From Fibrobacterota bacterium (lineage in GTDB: Bacteria > Fibrobacterota > Fibrobacteria > UBA5070), in contig JADKBN010000006.1 of assembly GCA_016715065.1 (NCBI GenBank), positions 62,001 to 126,000 of the forward strand: a stretch of 64,000 bases of DNA, read 5' to 3'. Made by a program: the position numbers and the translations under genes. The notes under the pieces were generated by a model that was not told where the DNA came from, did no database searches, and saw only the letters and a program-made list of their open reading frames with translations. This document shows, piece after piece, positions 17,169-26,844 of this stretch (position 1 is its first letter; each line of letters starts with the position of its first letter).

Positions 17169-20100
17169 TCAGTCCAAAATTTGCACGGGCAACACTTTGG
17201 ATATCCTGGGGGCGGCCAAGCGCACCACGTACAGTCCACGTCCGAGGCCGGAGGTCTCGAGGAACAATCGATGGGAGCCTGCGGCGAGGGGGAAGCCTCC
17301 GGCACGTCGGACCAACCGCCCCTTCAAGTCGATCAGGTCCATCGTGGCGATTCCCGCATCCACCGTTTCCAAGGTGGCGACCAGTCGACCGCCACCGTTT
17401 CGCAACGAAGCGGAGGGACTGGGGCGCTTGGACACCGAGCTTTGGCCCGAGGAGATCAGAATCACCCGTCCTGTCCACTTTCGTGGATAGACCAGGGTGT
17501 CCACGATGCCGGCAAGCCCGGTGGCGATGTAGTCGCGCAGAAAGACATGCTGGGCAAGGGCGGTGTGGATCACGGAGTCCGCTTGGAACGGGTAGGCGTC
17601 GCCCCCCAGGGCCAGGAAGTTGAGGGTCGCGATCGGCAAGCGCCGGGAACTGTCCACCACGGCACCGTTGCGCACCAAGGTGTCGCCACCGTCCAGGACC
17701 ACCTGCCGGACCCGGGAGCCGCGCATGGTGATCTTCCCCTGCGCGTCCAGTTTGGCTCCTGGAAGAGAGGTGTCCACCACCACGGTGGCGCCCGCGATCT
17801 GGGCGAAGCCACCGGAGGGAGCAGGCAGCAGTCTGAAGGCGTTTTCCAGGGCATCCTTGAGCGTGGTGGCCTGCAGTCGCGGCAGGATGCTCAGCAAGTT
17901 CCCGAAGGGGTGGATGTCGAAAACCGTCGCCATGGAAAGATCGCCTGCGGCGATTTCGCCGTTGTTGCGGATCCCGCCGCCGTTTTGGATGGCCATGCGC
18001 ACGGAGTCCGCCCCGCCAGCCACGGCATGGATGCGTCTGGCTTGCCAGAGCATGGCGTCGGTGCTCAGGGCGCCGAGATTCGTCTGGCGGGAACGGACGC
18101 TGTCGCGGATCCCGTTGAGCACCGCCAAGCTCGATCCCACCTTGGTGGTGGCCAGGGTGGCGACGTAGGCCGCCACCGGATCCACCACCAGGGTTTTCAT
18201 CTGGGCGTCGCCTTCCACGCCGTCCACGTAGGTGGGGCCCATCACACGACGCGGTCCCGAGGCGGTACCGATGCGGATGATTTCGCCAAGGGTGTCAAAA
18301 TCCGCCTCGAGCTGGCCCAGATACAGGTAGTCGCCCGGGGCGGTGGCCACGTATACGGTCCGTCCATCGGCATCCTTTACCCGCAGAGGATACGGGGCTT
18401 TGGGAGCTGCATCGCCCGGTTGGATGGCGGTGTTGGGGGCTCCCAGCAGTTCGTCGCCGCCACCGGCCAGCATGATGTCCACATGGCGCAGCTGCTTGGC
18501 CAGAAGGGTGTCGTTGGCCACCGCCTGGAGATGGCTGACCACCACGATCTTGTTGACGCCCGTGGCACGCAGGGAATCGATGTGCTTCTGGATGGCCGCG
18601 GCGACGTTGGTGTCGATGCTGGTGCGCCGAGGCGAGGAGATGTAGGCGATGGTGGGGGTGGTCGCCCCGACGATGCCGATCTTCTGTCCGGAGCGCTCCA
18701 CGACGATGGAGGCGCGGATGCGGCCCGCATCGGCCAGCGCCTTCAGGGCGGGTTCATCGGGAAAGGACAGGTTCGCGGAAAGGAACGGGGCATTGGTGAC
18801 AGGAAACGACTTGATGAACCGGGCCAGGGTGTCCGGTCCGAAATCGAAGTCGTGGTTTCCCAGGCACAGGGCGTCGTAGCCGATCTTGTCCAGCCCGAGC
18901 CCGTCGTACATGGGCTCGGTTCCGGGGCGGTCCAGGGAGGCTTGCCATTCCTTGCCGGCCAGGAAGTTGTCGCCGGCGGTCAATGTCAATATTTGACGTC
19001 CTTTGGCGGTGGCCTGGGCACGGGCCGTGTCCATCAGGGCCTTGAACCGGTGGATCCCGCCGCGGTCGGGGGAGTTGTTGCCCGCATCCATCAGCTGCGA
19101 TTCACCATCGTTGTTGTGGAACACCGTGAGTCGGAAAGCGGCATCGAGGGGGTGGACGAAGGCGCTGTCGGCCAGGCGCGCGGCCAGGCTGGGCACGCGA
19201 AGATACAGGATGCTCGGGACCATCTGGTCGGCGCGCAGGATGTGCGGGATGCCGTCGCCGGAGTAGTCGGTCATGCCGTAGTCGTTGTCGTTTCCGATCG
19301 CGAGGGTGGAATCGTCCACCACGGAAAGGCCTTCCGGCTTTTCCGATTTCCAGGCGCTGGTACGCAGGAGGTCTTCCACCAAGGGCCGCTTTGCTGCTGG
19401 ACGCAACAGCGTGTTGGACAGAGCACCGGGAATCGAGGCGAGCTCTTCCAGTGTGCGTCCGTTGATCAGCATGCCGTCGGGACCCGAAGCGGAGACATCG
19501 GTGGCCTGCGAGATGTCGATTTCATGGATGTCGATGCGGTAGAGCTTGGGACCGGCATTTTCCAGCCCCTGCTCCAGCACCAGAAAACGCGTTTCGGACA
19601 AGGCGACCATTTCGCTGATCTTGGTGTCGCGTCCGCGGCGATAGCCCTTTTCCAGATCCAGCGGATACAAGAACTCCTTCGTGTTCCCGGAAACCGGGTC
19701 CAGCCAGACGATCCGAACCATCTCGCCGTCGCGGGTGGTGTTGGCGTTGCCGCCACCGGCCTGGTTGTACATGGGCGACTGCAAGATGCCCACCACCTTG
19801 CCCGAGGGCGTGACGGCCATGGCCTCCATGCCGCGATTGGCGCGTCGTTTCTTCAGGACTTCCGGAAGTCCGTGACCCGGGTACCATTCACGCTTGATCC
19901 GAAGCGAGGGAATGTCCACTTCCACCACGAATGGCCCGTATTCGTCCGAAAGGAACAGCGAGTTTCCGAAGCGGCGCACGCTCTCGAAATCGTAGCCGTG
20001 GGGCGCCGCCGCCAGGGCGTTGCCAGGGGTGGTGTCCACCTTGGCGCTGTCCAGCCGCATGCGCAGGGCGGTTTCGCCGGTGGATGCCTTGGTGCTGACA

Positions 20101-20546
20101 AGACCTGTCGTGAACACGGACTCGCTTTCCAGCGACCGGATGGAGTCGGTGGAAAGGATCGAGACAGCCCCGTTTTCCACTTTCACCCGCAGTAGCTTGT
20201 GGTGGTAGCCGGGAAAGGGGAAAAGCTTGTCGGCGCGGCCGCCCAGTTCGTGGGCGACGTTCAAGCCACGGTCGTTGACGGTCCAGAACGTGTGTCCGGT
20301 GGGATCGGTGGTGTCGCGTTCCAATCCGGACCATCCGCCTTCCCGAACGGGAATCGCCAGACGCGCGTAGACGCTGTCGGCGTTTTTTGTCGAATCGAAA
20401 TACCACGCCGTGTCCGTCCGTCCCGATTCGCCGATCAAAGGCATCTGGGGAAAGTCGTAGAGACGGCCCGTCTCCCATGCGTGTCCCGCGCAGGCCAAGG
20501 CCAGCAGGGCGAATGTGACGCTGCGGCGTCTTGGGGCTTGTTTCAT
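17169..20546 (-). CDS. Secreted phytase-like/5'-nucleotidase fusion with sorting-type C-terminus
   Basis: The ATG at 20546 (MKQAPRRR) follows GGAGG and gives a signal peptide ending GHAWE; total about 1125 residues. Residues ~25-440 resemble the esterase-like phytase domain (WSGLERD, VNDRGLN, FLSDEYGPFVVEV, NRGMEAMAVTP). Residues ~470-1030 are a UshA-type 5'-nucleotidase: metallophosphatase motifs GDNFLAG and GNHDFDFG, then the C-terminal domain with QNGGGIRNNGEI. The last ~75 residues (DLKGRLVRR, LGRGLYVVRL) resemble a type IX secretion sorting domain. The protein would release phosphate from organic phosphates outside the cell or at its surface. It is divergent from the phosphonate operon, about 240 bases away, consistent with shared phosphate-starvation control (inference). 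Confidence 0.9.
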   Translation of the reverse strand: MKQAPRRRSVTFALLALACAGHAWETGRLYDFPQMPLIGESGRTDTAWYFDSTKNADSVYARLAIPVREGGWSGLERDTTDPTGHTFWTVNDRGLNVAHELGGRADKLFPFPGYHHKLLRVKVENGAVSILSTDSIRSLESESVFTTGLVSTKASTGETALRMRLDSAKVDTTPGNALAAAPHGYDFESVRRFGNSLFLSDEYGPFVVEVDIPSLRIKREWYPGHGLPEVLKKRRANRGMEAMAVTPSGKVVGILQSPMYNQAGGGNANTTRDGEMVRIVWLDPVSGNTKEFLYPLDLEKGYRRGRDTKISEMVALSETRFLVLEQGLENAGPKLYRIDIHEIDISQATDVSASGPDGMLINGRTLEELASIPGALSNTLLRPAAKRPLVEDLLRTSAWKSEKPEGLSVVDDSTLAIGNDNDYGMTDYSGDGIPHILRADQMVPSILYLRVPSLAARLADSAFVHPLDAAFRLTVFHNNDGESQLMDAGNNSPDRGGIHRFKALMDTARAQATAKGRQILTLTAGDNFLAGKEWQASLDRPGTEPMYDGLGLDKIGYDALCLGNHDFDFGPDTLARFIKSFPVTNAPFLSANLSFPDEPALKALADAGRIRASIVVERSGQKIGIVGATTPTIAYISSPRRTSIDTNVAAAIQKHIDSLRATGVNKIVVVSHLQAVANDTLLAKQLRHVDIMLAGGGDELLGAPNTAIQPGDAAPKAPYPLRVKDADGRTVYVATAPGDYLYLGQLEADFDTLGEIIRIGTASGPRRVMGPTYVDGVEGDAQMKTLVVDPVAAYVATLATTKVGSSLAVLNGIRDSVRSRQTNLGALSTDAMLWQARRIHAVAGGADSVRMAIQNGGGIRNNGEIAAGDLSMATVFDIHPFGNLLSILPRLQATTLKDALENAFRLLPAPSGGFAQIAGATVVVDTSLPGAKLDAQGKITMRGSRVRQVVLDGGDTLVRNGAVVDSSRRLPIATLNFLALGGDAYPFQADSVIHTALAQHVFLRDYIATGLAGIVDTLVYPRKWTGRVILISSGQSSVSKRPSPSASLRNGGGRLVATLETVDAGIATMDLIDLKGRLVRRAGGFPLAAGSHRLFLETSGLGRGLYVVRLAAPRISKVLPVQILD

Positions 20547-20783
20547 GGAGCATCCTCCGTTCACGACGCGCCGACACCGACGCAGTCATCGAATCCGATA
20601 CAGAATCTGCGCGATCATTGTTGCGAACGGTTTTCAATCTCGTTGGAGTCCGGAGGCGCTGGACGGAAAATCCATCCAACGACTGAAAGCAGGACGAGAC
20701 ATTCCTTCAATCGGTTTGCAACAGGGCTTGCAGACCTTTTGCCACCATGGTTCCAAACGCATTCCATCGCCACACGATCTGAC

Positions 20784-21635
20784 ATGTCCGCATCGAACGA
20801 TCCAGCCGGCGTGCCTTCCCTGAAAACCGATCCGGTGGTCCGGGCCCAATCGCTGGTGCTCGCCTACGGACAACGCGAAGTCGTCCGCAGCCTCGATCTG
20901 GAAATCCCCAAAGGACAATTTCTGGTGGTCGTTGGTCCGTCAGGATCGGGGAAGACCACATTGCTGCTTTCCCTCAACGGAAGCGTTCCCGTGCGGTCGG
21001 GGCGATTGAACGTCCTTGGGGTGGATCCCACCGTGCTCCATGGGTCCGCCCTCGAGAGATTCCGGCAGCGGATCGGGTTCATCTTCCAGTCCTTCCACCT
21101 GGTGGGGCGGCTTCCGGTGCTGCACAACGTGGCCAGCGGAATGCTCTCGCGCATCCCTATCCCCCAGGCGATTCTGCGCCTGTACACCCGTGCGCAGTAC
21201 CAGAAGATTCTCGATGCCTTGCGGGTCGTAGGATTGGAAGACCGGGTGCTGGATCGATGCGACCAGCTTTCCGGAGGCCAGAAACAACGCGTGGCCATCG
21301 CCCGGGCGATCGCCCAGGAGCCGGATCTGATCCTCGCCGACGAACCGATCTCGGCCTTGGATCCGCGTTCCGCCGACCGGGTCATGGAAACCCTGCGACG
21401 CGCCTCGACGGAATTTGGCATCACCGTGGTGTGCAACCTGCACCATCTGGACACCGCGCGCAAGTACGCCGACCGGATCCTCGGTCTCAACGAGGGCAAG
21501 GTCGTGTTCGACGGCCCACCCGACGCGCTGACCCTGTCGGCCGTCAAGACCATCTACAAGGGGGATTCGGACCTGGAGGATGCGCCGGGATCGTTTCTCG
21601 AGGAGGAAGCGTCCTTTCCGCCCAACGCGGCGTGA
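20784..21635 (+). CDS. phnC: Phosphonate ABC transporter ATPase
   Basis: The 283-residue ATPase has Walker A GPSGSGKTT, Q-loop FIFQSFHLVGRL, signature LSGGQKQR, Walker B LILADEPISALD and the switch His in CNLHHLD. LPVLHNVASGML after the Q-loop and the length are typical of PhnC. I used the ATG at 20784 (MSASND); the frame stays open upstream into the intergenic region, but that stretch does not look coding. It is the first gene of a plus-strand run that reaches 30364. The C-terminal ~30 residues after the core are acidic and extra compared with E. coli PhnC. Confidence 0.93.
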   Translation: MSASNDPAGVPSLKTDPVVRAQSLVLAYGQREVVRSLDLEIPKGQFLVVVGPSGSGKTTLLLSLNGSVPVRSGRLNVLGVDPTVLHGSALERFRQRIGFIFQSFHLVGRLPVLHNVASGMLSRIPIPQAILRLYTRAQYQKILDALRVVGLEDRVLDRCDQLSGGQKQRVAIARAIAQEPDLILADEPISALDPRSADRVMETLRRASTEFGITVVCNLHHLDTARKYADRILGLNEGKVVFDGPPDALTLSAVKTIYKGDSDLEDAPGSFLEEEASFPPNAA

Positions 21636-21693
21636 AAGCGATGTTCCCATGAATCAAATGGATGTCGCACCCACCTAACGACAGGAATCGACA

Positions 21694-22554
21694 ATGACAA
21701 CCGTGAAGAAGATTTTGACGATCGCCGCCACGTTGGCGATTTCCGCCAGCGCAGCACCAGCCGAATGGCCCAAGAAGCTGGTGATGGGCATCGTGCCCAC
21801 CGAATCATCCACCCACCAGACCGAACGCTGGGACGGCTTGAAGGACTACCTGGCCACCAAGCTCGGGATCCCGGTGGAGCTCCAGATCGCCAGCGACTAC
21901 GCCGGTGTCATCACCGCCATGCAGTTCAAGCACGTGGATCTCGCCTACTTCGGTCCGAAGTCCTACGTGGAGGCCTCGGCGCGGGCCAACGCGGAATGCT
22001 TCGTGGTGGAGCTGGGGCCCGAGGGAACTCCCGGGTACCACGGACTGATCATCTCCAAGAAGGGATCGAGCATCAAATCCCTGGAAGACGCCAAGGGCAA
22101 GGTCTGGGCGTTCGTGGATCCCAACTCCACCTCCGGCACCCTGGTGCCCACCATCTACCTGGTGAAGGAGCGCAAGATCGATCCGGCCACCTACTTCTCG
22201 AAGGTCCTGTACTCGGGAACGCACGAGGCTTCCATGCTGTCCATCAAGACTGGCAAGATCGACATCGCCTCCACCAACGACCTCGACATGCTGCGCGGCG
22301 AGGGCAAGATGTGGAACCGCGAAAAGGATTTCCAGATCCTCTGGACCTCGCCGTTGATCCCGGGTTCCCCGATGGCCTGGCGCAAGGATCTTCCGGAGAG
22401 CCTCAAGAAGTCTCTGCGCGAAGCCTTCCTGGGATACAAGGACAAGGACGGATTGGCCAAGCTCAAGATCGCCGGATACGTGGCGGCCTACGACTCCACC
22501 TACGCTCCCACCCGCGAACAGATCGAATTCAAGAAGTCTCTTGACAAGAAATGA
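21694..22554 (+). CDS. phnD: Phosphonate-binding periplasmic protein
   Basis: The 286-residue protein has a signal peptide (ILTIAATLAISASAAPA), then the PhnD pattern: LVMGIVPTESS, IASDYAGVITAMQF, HVDLAYFGPKSYVEA and PNSTSGTLVPTIYL. It would capture phosphonates in the periplasm and deliver them to PhnE. It lies 58 bases after phnC and overlaps phnE by four bases (ATGA). Confidence 0.94.
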   Translation: MTTVKKILTIAATLAISASAAPAEWPKKLVMGIVPTESSTHQTERWDGLKDYLATKLGIPVELQIASDYAGVITAMQFKHVDLAYFGPKSYVEASARANAECFVVELGPEGTPGYHGLIISKKGSSIKSLEDAKGKVWAFVDPNSTSGTLVPTIYLVKERKIDPATYFSKVLYSGTHEASMLSIKTGKIDIASTNDLDMLRGEGKMWNREKDFQILWTSPLIPGSPMAWRKDLPESLKKSLREAFLGYKDKDGLAKLKIAGYVAAYDSTYAPTREQIEFKKSLDKK

Positions 22555-23465
22555 CAAAATGTCGCCTGGGTTCCCGGGCGGTCGCACCACGCACGGAGGA
22601 CGGCTGGATGGAACTCGAAGAACTGCGTAGGCGGACGCATCCGCTGCGCCCCACCAACCTGGGCATTCTGGGGGGAGGGCTCCTCCTGGTGGGAATCTGC
22701 TGGCACCAGACCGGAATGGGCGTGGTGGAACTCGTGTCCGGATCCGGGAACATGTGGGAATACCTGCGCGGAAATCCGGAGCTTCCCGACAGCGGTTTTT
22801 TCCCGCCGAATCTTTCCGGGAAGATGTTGGGGCGATACCTCCTGGCCATGGTGGAAACCGTCCAGATGGCCGTGTTGGCGCTGGTGATCTCGGTGATGGT
22901 CGCCTTCCCGCTTTCGTTTTTCGCCTCGCGCAACACGCTGGAAATCATCTTTCCCGGTCGCTCTCCGTTCTGGGTGGGACTGCGCACGGTGGTCTACACT
23001 TCCGTGCGATTCTTCGCCAACTTCACTCGATCCATCAACGAGGTGATCTGGGCGCTGTTGTTCGTCTCCGCCGTGGGGCTGGGACCCATGCCCGGGATCC
23101 TCGCCCTGGGTTTGCACACCTCCGGCGTTTTGATCAAGCTGTTTTCCGAAGGGATCGAAGGGGTGTCTCACGATCCCATCGAGGCTCTCGCCGCCACCGG
23201 CGCAGCCTCGCCCAAGATCATCCGCTACGCCGTGATTCCGCAGATCACCCCGTACCTGGTTTCCATGTCGCTGTACCGGCTTGAATCGGATCTGCGCTCG
23301 GCCACCATCCTCGGATTCACCGGGGCGGGCGGGATCGGCATGTTGTTGTTCGACAAGCTCAAGAGCTACGAGAACGGCGACGTCACCACCATCCTGATCC
23401 TCATCGTGGCCACGGTGGCCGCGATCGACCGCATCAGCGCGTTCATCCGCAGCAAGGCATCCTGA
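22551..23465 (+). CDS. phnE: Phosphonate ABC transporter permease
   Basis: The 304-residue protein has an N-terminal membrane segment, a periplasmic loop (VSGSGNMWEYLRGNPELPDS) and a five-helix permease core with the family motif FANFTRSINEVIWALLFVSA. The EAA-like cytoplasmic loop contains EALAATGAASPKIIRYAVIP. ATG at 22551 overlaps phnD; the stop overlaps the acetyltransferase start (TGATG). A single PhnE is present, as in most transporters of this type. Confidence 0.94.
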   Translation: MTKCRLGSRAVAPRTEDGWMELEELRRRTHPLRPTNLGILGGGLLLVGICWHQTGMGVVELVSGSGNMWEYLRGNPELPDSGFFPPNLSGKMLGRYLLAMVETVQMAVLALVISVMVAFPLSFFASRNTLEIIFPGRSPFWVGLRTVVYTSVRFFANFTRSINEVIWALLFVSAVGLGPMPGILALGLHTSGVLIKLFSEGIEGVSHDPIEALAATGAASPKIIRYAVIPQITPYLVSMSLYRLESDLRSATILGFTGAGGIGMLLFDKLKSYENGDVTTILILIVATVAAIDRISAFIRSKAS

Positions 23466-23929
23466 TGTCCCACGATCTTTCCTTGAGGCAGGCGCTGGCA
23501 GCCGACCTGCCCGCCATCCTGTCCCTCCAGGCTCAGTTGGGCCAGGACGACGGCACGGTCCTCGACCAGAACCATGCTTTGGACATTTTCCGTCGCATGG
23601 CCCGGTATCCGAACTACTGGATCCGCGTGGCCGAGCTGGAGGGGGTTGTGGTCGGAAGCTACGCGCTGTTGGTGATGGACAATCTCGCCCACCTGGGATC
23701 GCCCAGCGCCATCGTGGAAGACGTGGTGGTGGATGCCATCTTCCGGGGCAAGGGAATCGGCAAGGCCATGATGCACGACGCCATGGGCATCGCCCACGAA
23801 AAAGGCTGCTACAAGCTCGTGCTCAATTCCAACCAGCGTCGTCTGGACGCCCATCGCTTCTACGAGGGGCTAGGCTTCGAGCGCCACGGGGTCAGTTTCT
23901 TCGTTCCCAAGGAGGGGTTCCGTGCGTGA
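23465..23929 (+). CDS. GNAT acetyltransferase, PhnO-like
   Basis: The 154-residue GNAT protein has the acetyl-CoA loop in FRGKGIGKAMM and the PhnO-like ending SNQRRLDAHRFYEGLGF. PhnO acetylates aminoalkylphosphonates, which protects cells from toxic intermediates and helps C-P lyase use of aminophosphonates. The position between phnE and phnG supports the same role. Overlaps: TGATG with phnE and 8 bases with phnG. The exact substrate cannot be told from sequence. Confidence 0.85.
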   Translation: MSHDLSLRQALAADLPAILSLQAQLGQDDGTVLDQNHALDIFRRMARYPNYWIRVAELEGVVVGSYALLVMDNLAHLGSPSAIVEDVVVDAIFRGKGIGKAMMHDAMGIAHEKGCYKLVLNSNQRRLDAHRFYEGLGFERHGVSFFVPKEGFRA

Positions 23930-24335
23930 ACCATCGCTGTGTGAAGTCCTTTCGGAATGCGACGAGACATTGATTGTCCGTCTGCTGGAGTTCGTTCCCG
24001 AAGACATGGACCTGCCTCGTGCGCCGCGCGATGGAGTGATCCTGATGACCTGCCGCGAAGGCCTGAACGAAACGTTCCATCTGGGCGAAGTCCTCGTGAG
24101 CGAAACCCTGGTGCGCTGGCGCGGCGTGGAAGGCTACGCCGTTGTGGTGGGCGACGACCCGCGACGGTCCCTGGTGGCCGCGGCCATCGATGCCATGCGC
24201 CAAGCCCAGGCGTCTCCTCCAGATCTGGAGACTCTTCTGTCCGCCGCAGCCGATGCTCTGCTGGCGCGTCGCACGGAAGATGCCCGCGCGGCCGCCTCCA
24301 CCCGGGTCGAATTCGACCTCCTGCCGGGAGCTTGA
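23922..24335 (+). CDS. phnG: C-P lyase core subunit PhnG
   Basis: The 137-residue protein starts with GTG at 23922, behind GGAGGGG that lies in the end of the acetyltransferase gene. GLNETFHLGEVLVSETLVRW and the GYAVVVGDDPRRSLVAAAIDA region match PhnG. PhnG is part of the PhnGHIJ core complex that starts phosphonate breakdown. The stop is followed two bases later by the phnH ATG. Confidence 0.92.
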   Translation: MREPSLCEVLSECDETLIVRLLEFVPEDMDLPRAPRDGVILMTCREGLNETFHLGEVLVSETLVRWRGVEGYAVVVGDDPRRSLVAAAIDAMRQAQASPPDLETLLSAAADALLARRTEDARAAASTRVEFDLLPGA

Positions 24336-24336
24336 G

Positions 24337-24906
24337 ATGAACCGGAACCTGACCATCGAAGAACACGGAGCCTTCCGGAGGATTCTCGACGCCATCGCCC
24401 ATCCCGGGCGCATCCAGAAATTGTCAGACAAGATTTCTGACCTCGACGGGGCCGCGCTGCTCTTTTCCCGCACCCTCCTGGATCCCGAAACGGGATTCGC
24501 GGTGGCCTCATCCGTGCGATCGGACCTCGCGTCCCAAATCGTGCGGACCAGCGGATGCCGGTTGGTGGACCTGGAAAAGGCGGATTTCGTTTTCGTCGCC
24601 AAGCCGGGCACGGATGGCGCGCTGGACCGGATTCGCCGCGGGACACCCGATTGGCCCGATACCTCCGCGACGGTGGTCTATCTCGTGGAAGCGCTCCACG
24701 AAGAGGGCGGCGATCGCTCCTGGAGCGGACCGGGAATTCCCGGCGCACGCTTTCCGAAGGCCGAGGGTCTGGATCCACGCGAGTGGGATCTGCTGAGCGA
24801 GGCCAATTCGACCTACCCCCTGGGAGTCGATTGTTTTTTCCTCGACGAGCACGGACAAATCATGGCAATGCCGCGTTCGACGCGCATGGATGGAGGAACT
24901 CGATGA
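24337..24906 (+). CDS. phnH: C-P lyase core subunit PhnH
   Basis: The 189-residue protein matches PhnH: an N-terminal FRRILDAIAHPGRI, the LLDPETGF loop and SEANSTYPLGVDCFFLDE-like C-terminal region (ANSTYPLGVD). I start at the ATG at 24337, directly after phnG; longer open frames are overlaps with phnG. PhnH is a PLP-transferase-like fold subunit of the core complex without cofactor. The stop overlaps phnI as ATGA. Confidence 0.93.
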   Translation: MNRNLTIEEHGAFRRILDAIAHPGRIQKLSDKISDLDGAALLFSRTLLDPETGFAVASSVRSDLASQIVRTSGCRLVDLEKADFVFVAKPGTDGALDRIRRGTPDWPDTSATVVYLVEALHEEGGDRSWSGPGIPGARFPKAEGLDPREWDLLSEANSTYPLGVDCFFLDEHGQIMAMPRSTRMDGGTR

Positions 24907-25985
24907 GCTATGTCGCCGTGCAGGGAGGTCGCGAGGCGATCGAGCGCGCCTGCGAAGCCTACGAGCACCGGAGGTCCGGGCGGACCTCGGCGCCCCTGGA
25001 ACTGGACCAGATCCGCGAGCAATTGCATCTGGCGGTGGACCGGGTGATGGGGGAGGGTGGACTCTACGCCCCCGAACACGCGAGCCTCGCGTTTCGCCAG
25101 GCGGCAGGGGACACTTTCGAGGCGGCCTTCCTGCTGCGTGCCCACCGGGCGACCTTGCCCCGGATCGCCCAATCGGAAGTCTGTAGCACCGGCCCCATGC
25201 GGGTGATCCGCAGGATCTCCTCGGCGTTCAAGGAAGTCCCTGGCGGACAAATTCTGGGACCCACCAGCGACTACACCTTGCGGCTCCTGGAGCTGGATCC
25301 CCTCGAAGATCCCGTGGAGCGCCGCAACCACTTGCGCGAGCGGTTGTTTTCCGGCAAGGAGCCCGAAGGCGGCATTCCCGACGAATTCCCTCGGGTGGTG
25401 GAGCTCTTGCGTCGGGAGGGTTTGGTCCAGGAGGTCACTTCATCCTCGGAAGAGCCCTTCGACATCACCCGCAGATCCATGCTCTATCCGGCTCCGCGAA
25501 GCGCGAGGTTGCAGTCGATGGCGCGAGCCGAGACCGGAGCCTTGCTGTTTCTGGCCTACTCGAGCATGCGCGGCTACGGCGACATCCATCCCACCCTCGC
25601 CGAACTGCGCGTGGGGTATGTTCCGCTAACGGTGACGAATCCTGTCACGGGACGGACCTTCGTGGCCGGCGAGGTGCTGGTCACGGAAGCGGAAGTGGTT
25701 TCCCGGTTCTCCGAGCCGGGGGGCGAGCCTCGGTTCCATCTGGGGTGCGGGATGTGTTTTGGCCAAAACGAACTCAAGGCCATCTCCATGGGAGTTCTGG
25801 ACCGCTGCCTGCGTTCCCCCTCTCCCTCGTGCCCCGCCGAAGACCAGGAGTTCGTGCTCTACCATGCCGACGGCATCGAGAGCATGGGTTTCGCCAACCA
25901 CTGGAAGCTTCCGCACTACGTGGACTTCCTCTCGGATCTCGATCGGCTTCGCAAGGCCAGGGAGGTCGCCCATGCGCGTGCGTGA
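24903..25985 (+). CDS. phnI: C-P lyase subunit PhnI (nucleosidase-type component)
   Basis: The 360-residue protein starts MSYVAVQGGREAI and contains the PhnI blocks GEGGLYAPEHASLAFRQA, GDTFEAAFLLRAHR, AYSSMRGYGDIHPTLAELR and CFGQNELKAISMGVLD. With PhnG, H and L it installs the phosphonate on ribose of ATP or GTP with loss of the base. It overlaps phnH by four bases and phnJ by 14. Confidence 0.95.
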   Translation: MSYVAVQGGREAIERACEAYEHRRSGRTSAPLELDQIREQLHLAVDRVMGEGGLYAPEHASLAFRQAAGDTFEAAFLLRAHRATLPRIAQSEVCSTGPMRVIRRISSAFKEVPGGQILGPTSDYTLRLLELDPLEDPVERRNHLRERLFSGKEPEGGIPDEFPRVVELLRREGLVQEVTSSSEEPFDITRRSMLYPAPRSARLQSMARAETGALLFLAYSSMRGYGDIHPTLAELRVGYVPLTVTNPVTGRTFVAGEVLVTEAEVVSRFSEPGGEPRFHLGCGMCFGQNELKAISMGVLDRCLRSPSPSCPAEDQEFVLYHADGIESMGFANHWKLPHYVDFLSDLDRLRKAREVAHARA

Positions 25986-26844
25986 ATGGATGGATCGCGA
26001 AGCGGCGCCCCGGAGCACCTTCGCGTTCTTGGACGATGGTGCCAAAAAAGACGTGCGACGAGCCCTGCTGAAGGCCGTCGCGATTCCCGGATACCAGGTT
26101 CCCTACGGGTCCCGCGAAATGCCATTGGCCCGCGGATGGGGAACAGGGGGCATCCAGATCACCCTTTCCCTGTTGAAGCCCGACGACATCGTGAAGGTGA
26201 TCGACCAAGGCTGCGACGGCTCGGTCAACGCGGTCAACATCAAGAAGTTCTACGAACGCACCGCGGGCGTGGAGATCACCACCGACACCGCGCTGGCCAC
26301 CCTGGTCCAGACCCGTCACAGGATCCCGGAAGAACCTCTCACGGATCGACAAATTCTGGTCCTGCAGGTTCCCTATCCGGAAGCGCTGCGCGAGGTGGAG
26401 CCCTCCGAGGCGCAGACGCGGCGGATGCACGCCGAGGCCGACTACGCCCGGATGTGGCTGCACCTGTACGAGGACATCGTGCGGTTCGGCGAAATCCGCA
26501 TTTCCTACCGCTATCCGTGCACGGTCAACGGACGTCACGTGATGGACCCCAGCCCCATTCCCCGCTGGGACGTTCCCAAGCTGCACATGGCCGACGCCTT
26601 GTTCCTGTTCGGGGCGGGCCGCGAGCGGCGCATCTACGCCATCCCACCCCACACCAGGGTGGAGCCGCTGGAATTCGAGGACCACCGCTTCCGGGTGGAG
26701 GATTTCTCCGGGAAGTCCTGCGCGCGGTGCGGGGCGACCGACACCTTTCTGGACGAGATCCTCATGCCGGACGGATCCCAAACCCATTACTGCTCGGACT
26801 CCGGGCATTGCGACAAGAGGAGGGCCGGATGGAAGCCTTGTTGA
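25972..26844 (+). CDS. phnJ: C-P lyase radical SAM enzyme PhnJ
   Basis: The 290-residue enzyme cleaves the C-P bond using a [4Fe-4S] cluster and S-adenosylmethionine. The conserved stretch VPYGSREMPLARGWGTGG and the cysteines near the C-terminus (250, 253, 274 and 280, spaced Cx2C-x20-Cx5C) match PhnJ; the middle gap is about one residue shorter than in E. coli. Cys290 ends the protein (GWKPC). The start ATG at 25972 overlaps phnI, and the end overlaps phnK by 16 bases. Confidence 0.96.
   Translation: MRVREWMDREAAPRSTFAFLDDGAKKDVRRALLKAVAIPGYQVPYGSREMPLARGWGTGGIQITLSLLKPDDIVKVIDQGCDGSVNAVNIKKFYERTAGVEITTDTALATLVQTRHRIPEEPLTDRQILVLQVPYPEALREVEPSEAQTRRMHAEADYARMWLHLYEDIVRFGEIRISYRYPCTVNGRHVMDPSPIPRWDVPKLHMADALFLFGAGRERRIYAIPPHTRVEPLEFEDHRFRVEDFSGKSCARCGATDTFLDEILMPDGSQTHYCSDSGHCDKRRAGWKPC

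Noticed and set aside
16992..20195. Open plus-strand frame of about 1070 codons
   Set aside because: Antisense to the phosphatase fusion; GC-rich codon bias keeps it open, and no motif is seen.
20547..20783. Pho box between the phosphatase and phnC
   Set aside because: No pair of CTGTCAT-like repeats with 11-base spacing was found.
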